This document shows positions 1 through 7,979 of a DNA stretch of 64,000 nt, piece after piece (position 1 is the first letter of the stretch; the number at the start of each line of letters is the position of its first letter). The stretch is from positions 310,001-374,000 of the forward strand of contig CAWHMD010000005.1 in the NCBI GenBank assembly GCA_963830385.1. The letters are read 5' to 3'. The notes beneath the pieces are model-generated. The model was not told the origin of the DNA. It ran no database searches and saw nothing but the letters and a program-made list of their open reading frames with translations. The stretch comes from Bog-532 sp963830385. GTDB taxonomy: Bacteria > Actinomycetota > Actinomycetes > Streptosporangiales > Streptosporangiaceae. A program made the position numbers and the translations under genes.

Positions 1-576
1 GGTCCCAGTGTGCTGTTCACCATCAGCCGGGCGCTGACGCTGGGCCGGGCGGCCGGGGTGGCCACGGTGGCTGGCAACACGGCCGGCCTCGGCGTCCAGG
101 TGCTGGCGGTGGCGTTCGGGGTCGGCGCCCTGGCCGAGCGCTCGGTGCTGGTGTTCAACCTGATCAAGCTGGTCGGGGCCGGTTACCTGATCATCCTCGG
201 CGTGCAGGCGATCCGGCACCGCAAGCGGCTGACCGAGGCGCTCGGCGCCCGCCTGGAACGCAAACCGGTCGCCCGGATCGTGGCCGACGGGTTCGTGGTC
301 GGCGTCGGCAACCCCAAGACGATCGTGTTCATGGCGGCCGTCCTGCCGCAGTTCGCGGACCGCCCAGCCGGCCACCTGACCGCCCAGCTGCTGGTGCTGG
401 GCCTGATCTTCGCGGGCATCGCGCTGATCTCGGACAGCGTCTGGGCGGTGGCGGCGGGGACGGCCCGGGCGTGGCTGGGGCGGTCGCCGCGGCGGCTGGA
501 GCTGATCGGCGGCACCGGCGGCCTGGTCATGATCGGCCTCGGGGCGACGCTGGCCGTCTCCGGCCGCCACGACTGA
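1..576 (+). CDS. LysE/RhtB-family amino-acid exporter, 3' part (5' end outside window)
   Basis: The reading frame is open at base 1 and begins with GPSVLFTISRALTLGRAAG, which normally follows the first short membrane segment of LysE/RhtB exporters, so roughly 20 N-terminal residues lie before the window. The GTG at position 10 is inside the gene and is not a credible start. The rest shows alternating hydrophobic segments, the family signature around GNPKTIVFMAAVLPQF (residues about 101-116) and a C-terminal helix ending in VSGRHD. Family members are inner-membrane proteins that export amino acids or similar small molecules; the substrate cannot be told here. It converges on hisG with about 55 bases between them. 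Confidence 0.85.
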   Translation, partial: GPSVLFTISRALTLGRAAGVATVAGNTAGLGVQVLAVAFGVGALAERSVLVFNLIKLVGAGYLIILGVQAIRHRKRLTEALGARLERKPVARIVADGFVVGVGNPKTIVFMAAVLPQFADRPAGHLTAQLLVLGLIFAGIALISDSVWAVAAGTARAWLGRSPRRLELIGGTGGLVMIGLGATLAVSGRHD

Positions 577-631
577 GCCGCCCGGGGACCCCGGACGAGC
601 GGTGGAACCGGGGGCGGTGACGACATTTTAG

Positions 632-1507
632 CTATTCGACGATCTTGGAAATCGGGATCTCGAGGATGTCCTGGGCACCCGCGGCCTTGAGGGCCGGGAT
701 CAGCGTGTTGACGCCGCGCTTGGGTACCACGGTCTCCACCGCGTTCATGTCGCCGCGGGCCAGGGTGGTGATGGTCGGGGACGACAGCGCGGGCAGCATG
801 TCAGTCACGGCGCTGAGCTGCCCGGCCGGGACGTTCAGCTTGAGCAGAACGTGGCCGCGGGCCTGGATCGCCCCGCGCAGCAGCAGCGCGATGTCGTCCA
901 TCGCGGCCCGCTTCTCCTCGTCGGCGTGCGCCGACGCCGAGGCGACCAGCTCGGTGTAGCTGCTCAGCAGGGTGTCCAGGATGCGCAGGCCGTTCTTGCG
1001 CAGCGAGGACCCGGTCTCGGTCAGGTCCACGATCGCGTCCACGATGTCCGGGACCTTGGCCTCGGTGGCCCCGTAGGAGGGGACGACCGCCGCCTTGATC
1101 CCGTGCGAATCGAGGAACCGCTTGGTCAGGCCGGGGAACTCGGTGGAGATGCGGACGCCTTCTGGCAGGTCGGAGACCGTGCGCCAGCTGGAGTTCTGCG
1201 GCACCGCGAGCACCACCCGGACCGGCTGGGAGGTGTTCTTGGAGTATTGCAGCTCGCCGAGTGAGACCACGTCGGCCTGGGTCTCGGTGATCCAGTCGCG
1301 TCCGGTGATGCCCAGGTCGAACAGGCCGCGCTCGATGTAGGAGGGGATCTCCTGGGGCCGCAGGAACCGCACCCGCTCGATCCGCGGGTCGTCGATGGAT
1401 GCGTGGTAGTCACGGTCGGAAGAGCGCCGCACGGTCAGGTCGGCGGCGTCGAAAAGCTCGAGAGTGGCTCGCTCCAGCGAGCCCTTGGGCAGGACGAGGG
1501 AGAGCAC
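632..1507 (-). CDS. hisG: ATP phosphoribosyltransferase (long form)
   Basis: Catalyses the first step of histidine synthesis, joining ATP and PRPP to phosphoribosyl-ATP in the cytoplasm. The 291-residue protein has the HisG start LVLPKGSLE, the GITGRDW motif (about residue 67), a PRPP-binding loop DLTETGSSLRKNGL (about 162-175) and a C-terminal ACT-like regulatory domain (about 205-290), so it is the long, histidine-inhibited form that needs no HisZ. It starts with GTG, preceded by AAGGGG at a normal distance. It lies 54 bases after ribH as the last gene of the rib cluster. hisE, which commonly sits between ribH and hisG in actinomycetes, is not there. Confidence 0.96.
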   Translation of the reverse strand: MLSLVLPKGSLERATLELFDAADLTVRRSSDRDYHASIDDPRIERVRFLRPQEIPSYIERGLFDLGITGRDWITETQADVVSLGELQYSKNTSQPVRVVLAVPQNSSWRTVSDLPEGVRISTEFPGLTKRFLDSHGIKAAVVPSYGATEAKVPDIVDAIVDLTETGSSLRKNGLRILDTLLSSYTELVASASAHADEEKRAAMDDIALLLRGAIQARGHVLLKLNVPAGQLSAVTDMLPALSSPTITTLARGDMNAVETVVPKRGVNTLIPALKAAGAQDILEIPISKIVE

Positions 1508-1561
1508 GGCGAAACCCCTTGCATCAATGGGCTGACTCGAAGGCGTGACGGGCGGGCCGCG

Positions 1562-2104
1562 TCAATGTCGGGGCGCGCCGCCTGCCGCGGCACTACGGGG
1601 CCGGGGCTGGGCAGGCCGCCGGTCGGGGCCGGAACAGCGGATGGAGCGCAGCAGGAGCGCGGTGTCCAGCGCCGCCACGACGGCCTCCCATCCCTTGTCC
1701 TCGAAACTGTCCGGCAGCCCGGCTCGATCACGGGCGTCTTCTATGGTGTCACAGGTCAGTACGCCGTTGCCCACCGGAGTGCCGGCGTCCAGGGCCACCC
1801 GGGTCAGCCCGGCCGTGACCGCGTCGCAGACGTACTCGAAGTGCGGGGTGCCGCCGCGGATCACCGCGCCCACGCAGACCACCGCGTCGTTGTAGCGGGC
1901 CAGCTCGGCTGCGACCACCGGCAGCTCGACCGCCCCGGCCACCCGCAGCACCAGCGGGTCGTCGATGCCGCAGGCGACGGCGGCGGCCGCCGCCCGCTCG
2001 ACCATGGCGTCGGTGATGTCGGCGTGCCAGCGGGTGCCGAGGATGGCCAGGGTCAGGTCGGACGCGTCGACCGTCTCCAGCGCCGGCCGCCCCGCCCCGC
2101 TCAC
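1562..2104 (-). CDS. ribH: 6,7-dimethyl-8-ribityllumazine synthase
   Basis: Condenses 5-amino-6-ribitylamino-uracil with dihydroxybutanone phosphate, the penultimate step of riboflavin synthesis. The GTG start shares bases with the ribBA stop (GTGA), which indicates translational coupling; the frame continues open upstream inside ribBA, but the homology begins here. Of 180 residues, the core has the substrate-binding AVELPVVAAELA segment, the CVGAVIRGGTPHFEYVC motif with the catalytic His, and GNGVLTCDTIEDARDRAG. About 25 C-terminal residues, rich in Pro, Arg and Ala, go beyond the usual ~155-residue enzyme and look like an unstructured tail. Confidence 0.95.
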   Translation of the reverse strand: MSGAGRPALETVDASDLTLAILGTRWHADITDAMVERAAAAAVACGIDDPLVLRVAGAVELPVVAAELARYNDAVVCVGAVIRGGTPHFEYVCDAVTAGLTRVALDAGTPVGNGVLTCDTIEDARDRAGLPDSFEDKGWEAVVAALDTALLLRSIRCSGPDRRPAQPRPRSAAAGGAPRH

Positions 2105-3384
2105 GCTGACTCCCGGGCGGACCGGGCCGGCCCGGACACCGCCTGCGGCGACGGCGGCAGGTTCTCGATCGTGTGGCCCAGCCGGTCCCGCTTGGCGGCC
2201 AGGTAGCGCAGGTTGTGGGCGGTGACCGGCACCGGCAGCGGCACCGCGGTGACGTCCAGCCCGTAACGGGCCAGCCCCACCACCTTGTCGGGGTTGTTGG
2301 TCAGCAGCCGGGCCGACTGGACCCCCAGGTCGGTCAGGATCTGGGCCCCGGTCGAGTAGTCGCGGGCGTCCACCGGCAGGCCCAGCTGCAGGTTGGCGTC
2401 CACCGTGTCCGAGCCGTGGTCCTGCAGCTGGTAGGCGCGCAGCTTGCTGAGCAGGCCGATGCCGCGGCCCTCGTGACCACGCAGGTAGAGCACCACGCCG
2501 CGGCCCTCGGCGGCGATCAGGGCCATGGCCGCCTCCAGCTGGGCGCCGCAGTCGCAGCGGAGCGAGCCGAACACGTCGCCGGTGAGGCACTCGGAGTGCA
2601 CCCGGGCCAGTACCTCCTCGCCGTCACCCAGCTCGCCCAGGACCAGGGCCATGTGCTCGACGCCGTCCACCGTGTTCAGGTAGCCGTAGGCCTGCCAGTC
2701 GCCGTAGGCGGTGGGCAGCGTGGTCCGGGCCTGCTGGCTGACCATGGTCTCGGTCCGGCGCCGGTAGTCGATGAGCTGCTCGATCGAGATCAGCCGCAGC
2801 CCGTGCTCGTCGGCGAACTCGCGCAGCCGCGGCAGCCGGGCCATGGTGCCGTCCTCGTTGACGATCTCGGTCACTACCCCGGCCGGCCGCAACCCGGCCA
2901 GCTTGGCCAGGTCGACCGCGGCCTCGGTGTGCCCGCGGCGGCGCAGCACGCCGCCCTCGGTGTAGCGGAGCGGGAACAGGTGCCCGGGCCGGCAAAAGTC
3001 AGACGCGGCGGCCCCCGGGTCGGCCAGCAGGGTGATCGTCCGGGCCCGGTCGGCGGCACTGATCCCGGTGGTGATGCCGGTCCGCGCGTCCACGCTGATC
3101 GTGAACGCGGTGCCCATGTGCTCCTGGTTGTCGCTGGTCATCTGGGGCAGGTTCAGCCGGTCCAGGTCCTCGCTGAGCATCGGCACGCAGATCAGCCCGC
3201 GGGCGTACCGGATGGTGAACGCGAGCAGCTCGGGGGTGGCCGCCTCGGCCGCGAAGACCAGGTCGCCCTCGTTCTCGCGGTCCGCGTCGTCGACCACCAC
3301 GACCGGGCGGCCGGCCGCGATGTCCTTGACGGCCTGCTCGACGGAGTCCAGCTCCGGGCTGGGCAGGATCGGGGTGGCGTTCAT
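2101..3384 (-). CDS. ribBA: Bifunctional DHBP synthase / GTP cyclohydrolase II
   Basis: Makes both riboflavin precursors: ribulose 5-phosphate to dihydroxybutanone phosphate (N-terminal half) and GTP to diamino-ribosylamino-pyrimidinone phosphate (C-terminal half). The 427 residues show the RibB acidic loop DDADRENEGDL (about 33-43), YARGLICVP and RPGHLFPL, then RibA features: HSECLTGDVFGSLRCDCG with the three zinc cysteines (about 262-279) and LRGHEGRGIGL. Both halves look intact. The ATG overlaps the ribE stop by four bases and the stop overlaps the ribH start, so ribE-ribBA-ribH is a tightly coupled operon under the upstream FMN riboswitch. Confidence 0.97.
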   Translation of the reverse strand: MNATPILPSPELDSVEQAVKDIAAGRPVVVVDDADRENEGDLVFAAEAATPELLAFTIRYARGLICVPMLSEDLDRLNLPQMTSDNQEHMGTAFTISVDARTGITTGISAADRARTITLLADPGAAASDFCRPGHLFPLRYTEGGVLRRRGHTEAAVDLAKLAGLRPAGVVTEIVNEDGTMARLPRLREFADEHGLRLISIEQLIDYRRRTETMVSQQARTTLPTAYGDWQAYGYLNTVDGVEHMALVLGELGDGEEVLARVHSECLTGDVFGSLRCDCGAQLEAAMALIAAEGRGVVLYLRGHEGRGIGLLSKLRAYQLQDHGSDTVDANLQLGLPVDARDYSTGAQILTDLGVQSARLLTNNPDKVVGLARYGLDVTAVPLPVPVTAHNLRYLAAKRDRLGHTIENLPPSPQAVSGPARSARESA

Positions 3385-3986
3385 CGGGTCACCGAGCCCG
3401 CGGCCGCGGTGAGCTTTTCCACGTATTTGGCGATCACATCAACCTCCAGGTTGACCGTCTCTCCCGGCTGCTTGTAACCCAGCGTGGTGCCCTTCAGCGT
3501 CTCCGGGATCAGGCTGACCTCGAACCAGTCACCGGCGACGGCGGTCACGGTCAGGCTGATGCCGTCGACCGCGATCGAGCCCTTCTCCACCACGTACCGG
3601 TCCAGGCCCGGGGGCAGCGCGATCCGCACCACGTCCCAGTGCTCGGCCGGGGTGCGGGAGGTCAGCTCCCCCACGCCGTCCACGTGCCCCTGGACCAGGT
3701 GGCCGCCCAGCCGGTCGGCCAGCCGCACCGAACGCTCGAGGTTGACGTGGGTCCCGGCCGCCAGGGCACCGAGGCTGGAGCGGGTGAGAGTTTCGCGCAT
3801 GACGTCGGCCGTGAACTCCTCCCCGGCCGAACTGGTGACGGTCAGGCACACGCCGTTGACCGCGATGGAGTCACCGTTGGACACGTCGCTGGTGACTTCG
3901 GCGCCACGTACGGTGAGCCGGGCCGCGTCCCCGAGGTCCTCGATGGCGACGACCTCGCCCAGCTCTTCCACGATTCCGGTGAACAT
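3381..3986 (-). CDS. ribE: Riboflavin synthase alpha chain
   Basis: Dismutates two ribityllumazine molecules to riboflavin. Start chosen at MFTGIVEELG, the universal RibE N-terminus, which has a strong AGGAGGG ribosome site at 3995-4001; the frame stays open 22 codons upstream without family similarity. The 201 residues comprise two lumazine-binding barrel repeats, marked by VNGVCLTV in the first half and VDGISLTV in the second. First gene after the riboswitch. No ribD (deaminase/reductase) is present in this cluster, so that step must be encoded elsewhere. Confidence 0.96.
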   Translation of the reverse strand: MFTGIVEELGEVVAIEDLGDAARLTVRGAEVTSDVSNGDSIAVNGVCLTVTSSAGEEFTADVMRETLTRSSLGALAAGTHVNLERSVRLADRLGGHLVQGHVDGVGELTSRTPAEHWDVVRIALPPGLDRYVVEKGSIAVDGISLTVTAVAGDWFEVSLIPETLKGTTLGYKQPGETVNLEVDVIAKYVEKLTAAAGSVTR

Positions 3987-4317
3987 CCGCGCTTCCCTCC
4001 TCGGAACCGACTGCTCCCGGCTCCGGGGGTACGCGGGCACCATGCGCGTCACGCAAACGCATACGGCCGCACCAGGCTCACGCCTGCCGCGCGCGTGCTG
4101 CCTCCCATCCGGACTTTAACCGTCGGTCCCGGAGTTCCACCGGGTCAACCAGAACCCCATGATCGGAGCGCTGGGTCGCGGACTGTCACCGCCGGTTCGG
4201 AATTTCACCGACCCCGGAGCACGCTTCGTACTGATTAACATTCTGCCACAGAAGGTATTCCCCTGAGCTGCGGCGTGCGTCACACCGCCAGTCAGGCAGC
4301 GCCGTCAGGTCGCGCCC
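3987..4317. other. rib operon leader and spacer to sthA
   Basis: About 330 bases without a protein gene. It holds the ribE ribosome site, the expression platform and the FMN aptamer (4100-4230). The remaining 4231-4317 should contain the rib promoter and the 3' end of the sthA transcript; I see no confident -35/-10 pair or T-tailed terminator there. Confidence 0.6.
4100..4230 (-). promoter_or_regulatory. FMN riboswitch (RFN element)
   Basis: Read on the minus strand, the leader contains the conserved RFN blocks in order: GGGGTCGGTGAAATTCC, AACCGGCGGTGACAGTCC, a variable arm, GGTGGAACTCCGGGACC, and GACGGTTAAAGTCCGGATG. The flanking CTCC/GGAG-type pairing closes the junction. It lies about 115 bases upstream of the ribE start and would reduce rib operon expression when FMN is plentiful. 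The leader between aptamer and ribE is GC-rich with no clear T-run, so control may be through ribosome-site masking rather than a classical terminator; that part is inference. Confidence 0.95.
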
Positions 4318-5763
4318 TCAGGTCGCGGGCAGGCTCTCGTCGGGGACCTCGTCGATTTCGCTGGCCAGCCGGGTGATCTCCCGCATCTTGTTGGTCGCGT
4401 CCAGGGCGGCGATCTTGTAGGACTCGGCCAGCGTTGGGTAGTTGAACACCGCGTCGACCAGGTAGTCGACGGTGCCGCCGCAGCCCGCGACGGCCTGCCC
4501 GATGTGCACCAGCTCGGTCGCGCCGGTACCGAATACGTGCACGCCCAGCAGCTGGCGGGTCTCCGGCGAGACCAGCAGCTTGAGCACGCCGTAGGAGTCG
4601 CCGATGATCTGGCCGCGGGCCAGCTCCCGGTAGCGGGACACGCCCACCTCGAACGGGATGCAGGCCTCGGTGAGCTGGTCCTCGGTCTGCCCGATGAAGC
4701 TGATCTCCGGGATCGAGTAGATGCCGATCGGCTGCAGCAGGTGCGCGGTGTGCACCGGCTCGCCGAAGGCGTGGTGGGCGGCCTGCCGGCCCTGCTCCAT
4801 CGAGGTCGCGGCCAGCGCCGGGAAGCCGATCACGTCGCCGACCGCGTAGATGTGCGGCACCTCGGTCTGGAAGTTCTCGTCGACCTTGATCCGGCCGCGC
4901 TTGTCGGCGGCCAGCCCGGCCGCCTCCAGGTTGAGTTCCTCGGTCTGGCCCTGGCGGCCGGCCGAGTAGAGGACGGTGTCGGCCGGGATCTTCTTGCCGC
5001 TGGCCAGCCGGGCCAGGGCGCCGTGCGGGTGGGCCTCGACGGCGGACACCGTCTCGCCGAACCGGAACGTGACGGCCAGGTCGCGCAGGTGGTACTTGAG
5101 CGCCTCGACCACCTCGAGGTCGCAGAAGTCCAGCATCCGCTCGCGCTGCTCGACCACGGTGATCTTGGTGCCGAGGGCGGCGAACATCGAGGCGTACTCG
5201 ATGCCGATGACTCCGGCCCCGACCACCACCATCGACCGCGGTATTCCCTGCAGGTGGATGATGCCGTCGGCGTCGATGATGGTCTTCTCGTCGAACGCGA
5301 CCGTGGACGGCCGGGCCGGCCGGGTACCGGTCGCGATGACGATGTTGGCCGCGCTGACCCGGCGGTTCGTCCCGTCGTTGCCCTTGTCGACCTCGATCAC
5401 GTTCGGCTCGACGAAGTGGGCCAGGCCGGGTATGAGCGTGACCCGGTTGCGGCTCAGCTGGTTGCGGACCACGTCGGCTTCCCGGCTCACCACATGCTGA
5501 GTGCGCGCGGTCAGATCACCGATGGTGATGTCTTCCTTGACCCGGTAGCTCTGGCCGTACATCTCGCGCTGGTCCAGGCCGGTCAGGTACAGGATGGCCT
5601 CGCGCATCGTCTTGGACGGGATGGTGCCGGTGTTCAGGCACACCCCGCCCATCATTTCCGGGCGCTCCACCACCGCGACCCGTTTGCCGAGCTTGGCCGC
5701 GGCGATGGCGGCCTTCTGCCCACCGGGGCCGGATCCGATAACCACCAGGTCGAAATCATGCAC
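4318..5763 (-). CDS. sthA: Si-specific NAD(P)+ transhydrogenase (soluble)
   Basis: Soluble FAD enzyme that moves hydride between NADPH and NAD+, balancing the two pools. The 481 residues have the N-terminal FAD motif VIGSGPGGQKAA, the signature GGVCLNTGTIPSKTMRE in which the second redox Cys of dihydrolipoamide dehydrogenases is replaced by Thr (typical of SthA), an NAD motif VVGAGVIGIEYASMF (about 185) and YAVGDVIGFPALA. Length matches the ~465-residue family. The frame runs much further upstream, antisense to the next gene; the GTG start at VHDFDLVV fits family N-termini, though its ribosome site is weak. It is divergent from the FAD monooxygenase across 75 bases. Confidence 0.92.
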   Translation of the reverse strand: MHDFDLVVIGSGPGGQKAAIAAAKLGKRVAVVERPEMMGGVCLNTGTIPSKTMREAILYLTGLDQREMYGQSYRVKEDITIGDLTARTQHVVSREADVVRNQLSRNRVTLIPGLAHFVEPNVIEVDKGNDGTNRRVSAANIVIATGTRPARPSTVAFDEKTIIDADGIIHLQGIPRSMVVVGAGVIGIEYASMFAALGTKITVVEQRERMLDFCDLEVVEALKYHLRDLAVTFRFGETVSAVEAHPHGALARLASGKKIPADTVLYSAGRQGQTEELNLEAAGLAADKRGRIKVDENFQTEVPHIYAVGDVIGFPALAATSMEQGRQAAHHAFGEPVHTAHLLQPIGIYSIPEISFIGQTEDQLTEACIPFEVGVSRYRELARGQIIGDSYGVLKLLVSPETRQLLGVHVFGTGATELVHIGQAVAGCGGTVDYLVDAVFNYPTLAESYKIAALDATNKMREITRLASEIDEVPDESLPAT

Positions 5764-5838
5764 GCTGACCAGTCTGGCCGGCCATGAGCAGGAAAGAGAA
5801 CCCCCGTTGGTTCCCGGCCGCTGAACAGATGGGAAAAG

Positions 5839-7299
5839 ATGGGTCCTGAGATGGTCATCCACACCGAAGTGCTGATCGCCGGGGCGGGCCCGGCCGGGCT
5901 GATGCTGGCCGGCGACCTGGCCGCCGCCGGGGTGCGCTGCACGGTGGCCGAACGCCGGACCGGCGAGTTCAGCCTGACCCGCGCGTTCGCCGTCCACGCC
6001 CGGACCCTGGAGGAGCTGGACGCGCGCGGGATCGCCGACGAGCTGATCGCCCGCGGCACCCCGGTGCGCGGGGTGCGGCTGCTCGGCCAGGGCGAGCTGA
6101 GCCTGGGCGGCCTGCCCAGCCGGTTCCCGTACACCCTGGTCACCCCCCAGTACGAGACCGAGCGGGTGCTGGCCGGCCGGGCCCGCGCGCTCGGCGCCGA
6201 GATCCGCACCGGGGCCGAGCTGATCGGCCTGCGCCAGCACGGGGACCACGTGGAGGCCGAGGTCCAGCGGACCGGCACGTCGCAGCGGCGGACGGTCCGG
6301 GCCGCCTACGTGGTGGGGGCGGACGGGGTCCGCAGCACAGTCCGGTCGGCGGTCGGGCTGCCGTTCCCGGGCCACGCGGTGGTGCGGTCGGTGATGCTGG
6401 CCGACGTGCCACTAGCGGAAAGGCCCGCCGACACCATCACCGCCAACAGCACCGGCGACGCGTTCGCGCTGATCGTGCCGTTCGGGGACGGCTGGTACCG
6501 GGTCATCGCCTGGAACCGGCAGGACCAGCAGCCGGACGACGCCCCGCTGTCGGCCGCGACCGTCCGGGCGACCGTGCGGCTGGTGTTCGGCACCGACTAC
6601 GGGATGGGCGAACCGCGCTGGCTGTCCCGGTTCCACAGCGACGAACGGCAGGTGCCGCAGTACCGGGTGGGCCGGGTGTTCCTGGCTGGCGACGCCGCCC
6701 ACGTGCACTCCCCGGCCGGCGGCCAGGGCATGAACACCGGCATCCAGGACGCGGCCAACCTGGGCTGGAAGCTGGCCGCGGTACTGGCCGGCTGGGCCGG
6801 TGACGGGCTGCTGGACAGCTACCAGACCGAACGGCACCCGGTCGGCCAGCAGGTCCTGCGGTCCAGCAGCACGCTGCTGCAGGGGGCGATGCTGCATATC
6901 CCGGGGCCGTTGCGGGCGGGCCGCTCGGCCGCGATCCGCACCCTGAGCAGGGTCCGGCCGCTGGCCAGCCGCATGACCGGCGCGATCTCCGGCCTGGCCA
7001 TCAGCTACCCGGCCCCACGGGGCGCGCACCCGCTGACCGGCCGCCGGGTGGCCGACCTGCGGCTGGCCGGCGGGCGGCGGCTGTACGAGGCGCTCCGCAG
7101 CGGCCGGTTCCTGCTGGTCACCCCCGATGGTGCCCGCCAGGGCGACGGGCTGCTGGCCGAGCACGCGGAGACGGTGGCGCTGGCCCAGCCGGCCCGGACC
7201 ACGGTGCTGGTCCGGCCGGACGCCTACATCGGCTGGGCCAGCGACGACCCGGCCGCCGACGCGGCTGCCGCGCTGGCCCGGCTGGTGCACGCGTCATGA
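5839..7299 (+). CDS. FAD-dependent aromatic monooxygenase
   Basis: Group A flavoprotein hydroxylase of the kind that adds oxygen to aromatic compounds or drugs using NAD(P)H. The 486 residues contain GAGPAGLMLAGDLA (FAD Rossmann motif, about 12-25), the DG motif GADGVRSTVRS and the GD motif FLAGDAAHVHSPAGGQGMN, and a C-terminal thioredoxin-like remnant (about 400-486). ATG 5839 follows GGGAAAAG; a second ATG at 5851 is equally plausible. Its stop overlaps the next start (ATGA), so it is coupled to the HAD phosphatase. Related proteins include polyketide hydroxylases and rifampicin monooxygenases; the substrate is unknown. Confidence 0.85.
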   Translation: MGPEMVIHTEVLIAGAGPAGLMLAGDLAAAGVRCTVAERRTGEFSLTRAFAVHARTLEELDARGIADELIARGTPVRGVRLLGQGELSLGGLPSRFPYTLVTPQYETERVLAGRARALGAEIRTGAELIGLRQHGDHVEAEVQRTGTSQRRTVRAAYVVGADGVRSTVRSAVGLPFPGHAVVRSVMLADVPLAERPADTITANSTGDAFALIVPFGDGWYRVIAWNRQDQQPDDAPLSAATVRATVRLVFGTDYGMGEPRWLSRFHSDERQVPQYRVGRVFLAGDAAHVHSPAGGQGMNTGIQDAANLGWKLAAVLAGWAGDGLLDSYQTERHPVGQQVLRSSSTLLQGAMLHIPGPLRAGRSAAIRTLSRVRPLASRMTGAISGLAISYPAPRGAHPLTGRRVADLRLAGGRRLYEALRSGRFLLVTPDGARQGDGLLAEHAETVALAQPARTTVLVRPDAYIGWASDDPAADAAAALARLVHAS

Positions 7300-7979
7300 C
7301 GGTGCAGGCCGTCATCTTCGACTGGGGTGGCACGCTCACCCCCTGGCACACGATCGACCACCAGGCGCTGTGGCTAACGGTGTGCGCGCCGCACTACCCG
7401 CCGGGCCGGGCCGCGGAGGTGGCCGCCGCCATCTGCGCGGCCGAGCACGAACTCTGGCTGGCGGCCGGCACCGCCTCCACCAGCGCCACCCTGGCTCAGG
7501 TGATGGCCCGGGCCGGGGTGGAACCGACCGACGCGCTGCTGGCCGACTACTACCGGCACTGGGACCCGCACACGCTGACCGATCCGGCCGCCCCGGCGGT
7601 GCTGCGCGAGCTGCGGCGGCGCGGGATCAAGGTCGGGGTGCTGTCCAACACGATGTGGCCGCGCAGCGCGCACGAGCGGGTGTTCGGCCGGGACGAGGTG
7701 CTGGACCTGATCGACGGCGCCGTCTACAGCAGCGAGATCCCGTGGACCAAGCCGCACCCGGAGGCGTTCCGGGCCGCCATGGCCGCGGTCGGCGTGGACG
7801 ACCCGGCCGCCTGCGTGTTCGTCGGCGACCGGCCGTACGACGACATCCACGGGGCCAAGGCGGCGGGCATGCGGGCGGTGTGGATCCCAAACCGCGAAGT
7901 GCCCGCCTACGCCGCCGCCGAACCGGACGCGGTGATCACGAGCCTTACGGAGCTACCGCCGTTGCTGGATCAGTGGTGA
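7296..7979 (+). CDS. HAD-superfamily hydrolase
   Basis: Probable small-molecule phosphatase. The 227 residues show the four HAD motifs: I, IFDWGGTL with the nucleophile Asp9; II, VLSNT; III, Lys in WTKPHPEAF; IV, FVGDRPYDDIHGAKAAG. The position two residues after the nucleophile, normally the acid/base Asp, is Gly, which occurs in some HAD subfamilies and leaves open whether it is a phosphatase or dehalogenase-like enzyme. Coupled to the monooxygenase by an ATGA overlap. Its last 35 bases overlap the convergent desaturase gene. Confidence 0.8.
   Translation: MTVQAVIFDWGGTLTPWHTIDHQALWLTVCAPHYPPGRAAEVAAAICAAEHELWLAAGTASTSATLAQVMARAGVEPTDALLADYYRHWDPHTLTDPAAPAVLRELRRRGIKVGVLSNTMWPRSAHERVFGRDEVLDLIDGAVYSSEIPWTKPHPEAFRAAMAAVGVDDPAACVFVGDRPYDDIHGAKAAGMRAVWIPNREVPAYAAAEPDAVITSLTELPPLLDQW

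Noticed and set aside
2173..3477. 434-residue plus-strand frame over ribBA and ribE
   Set aside because: Shadow of coding on the other strand; Gly/Val/Gln-rich with no family features.
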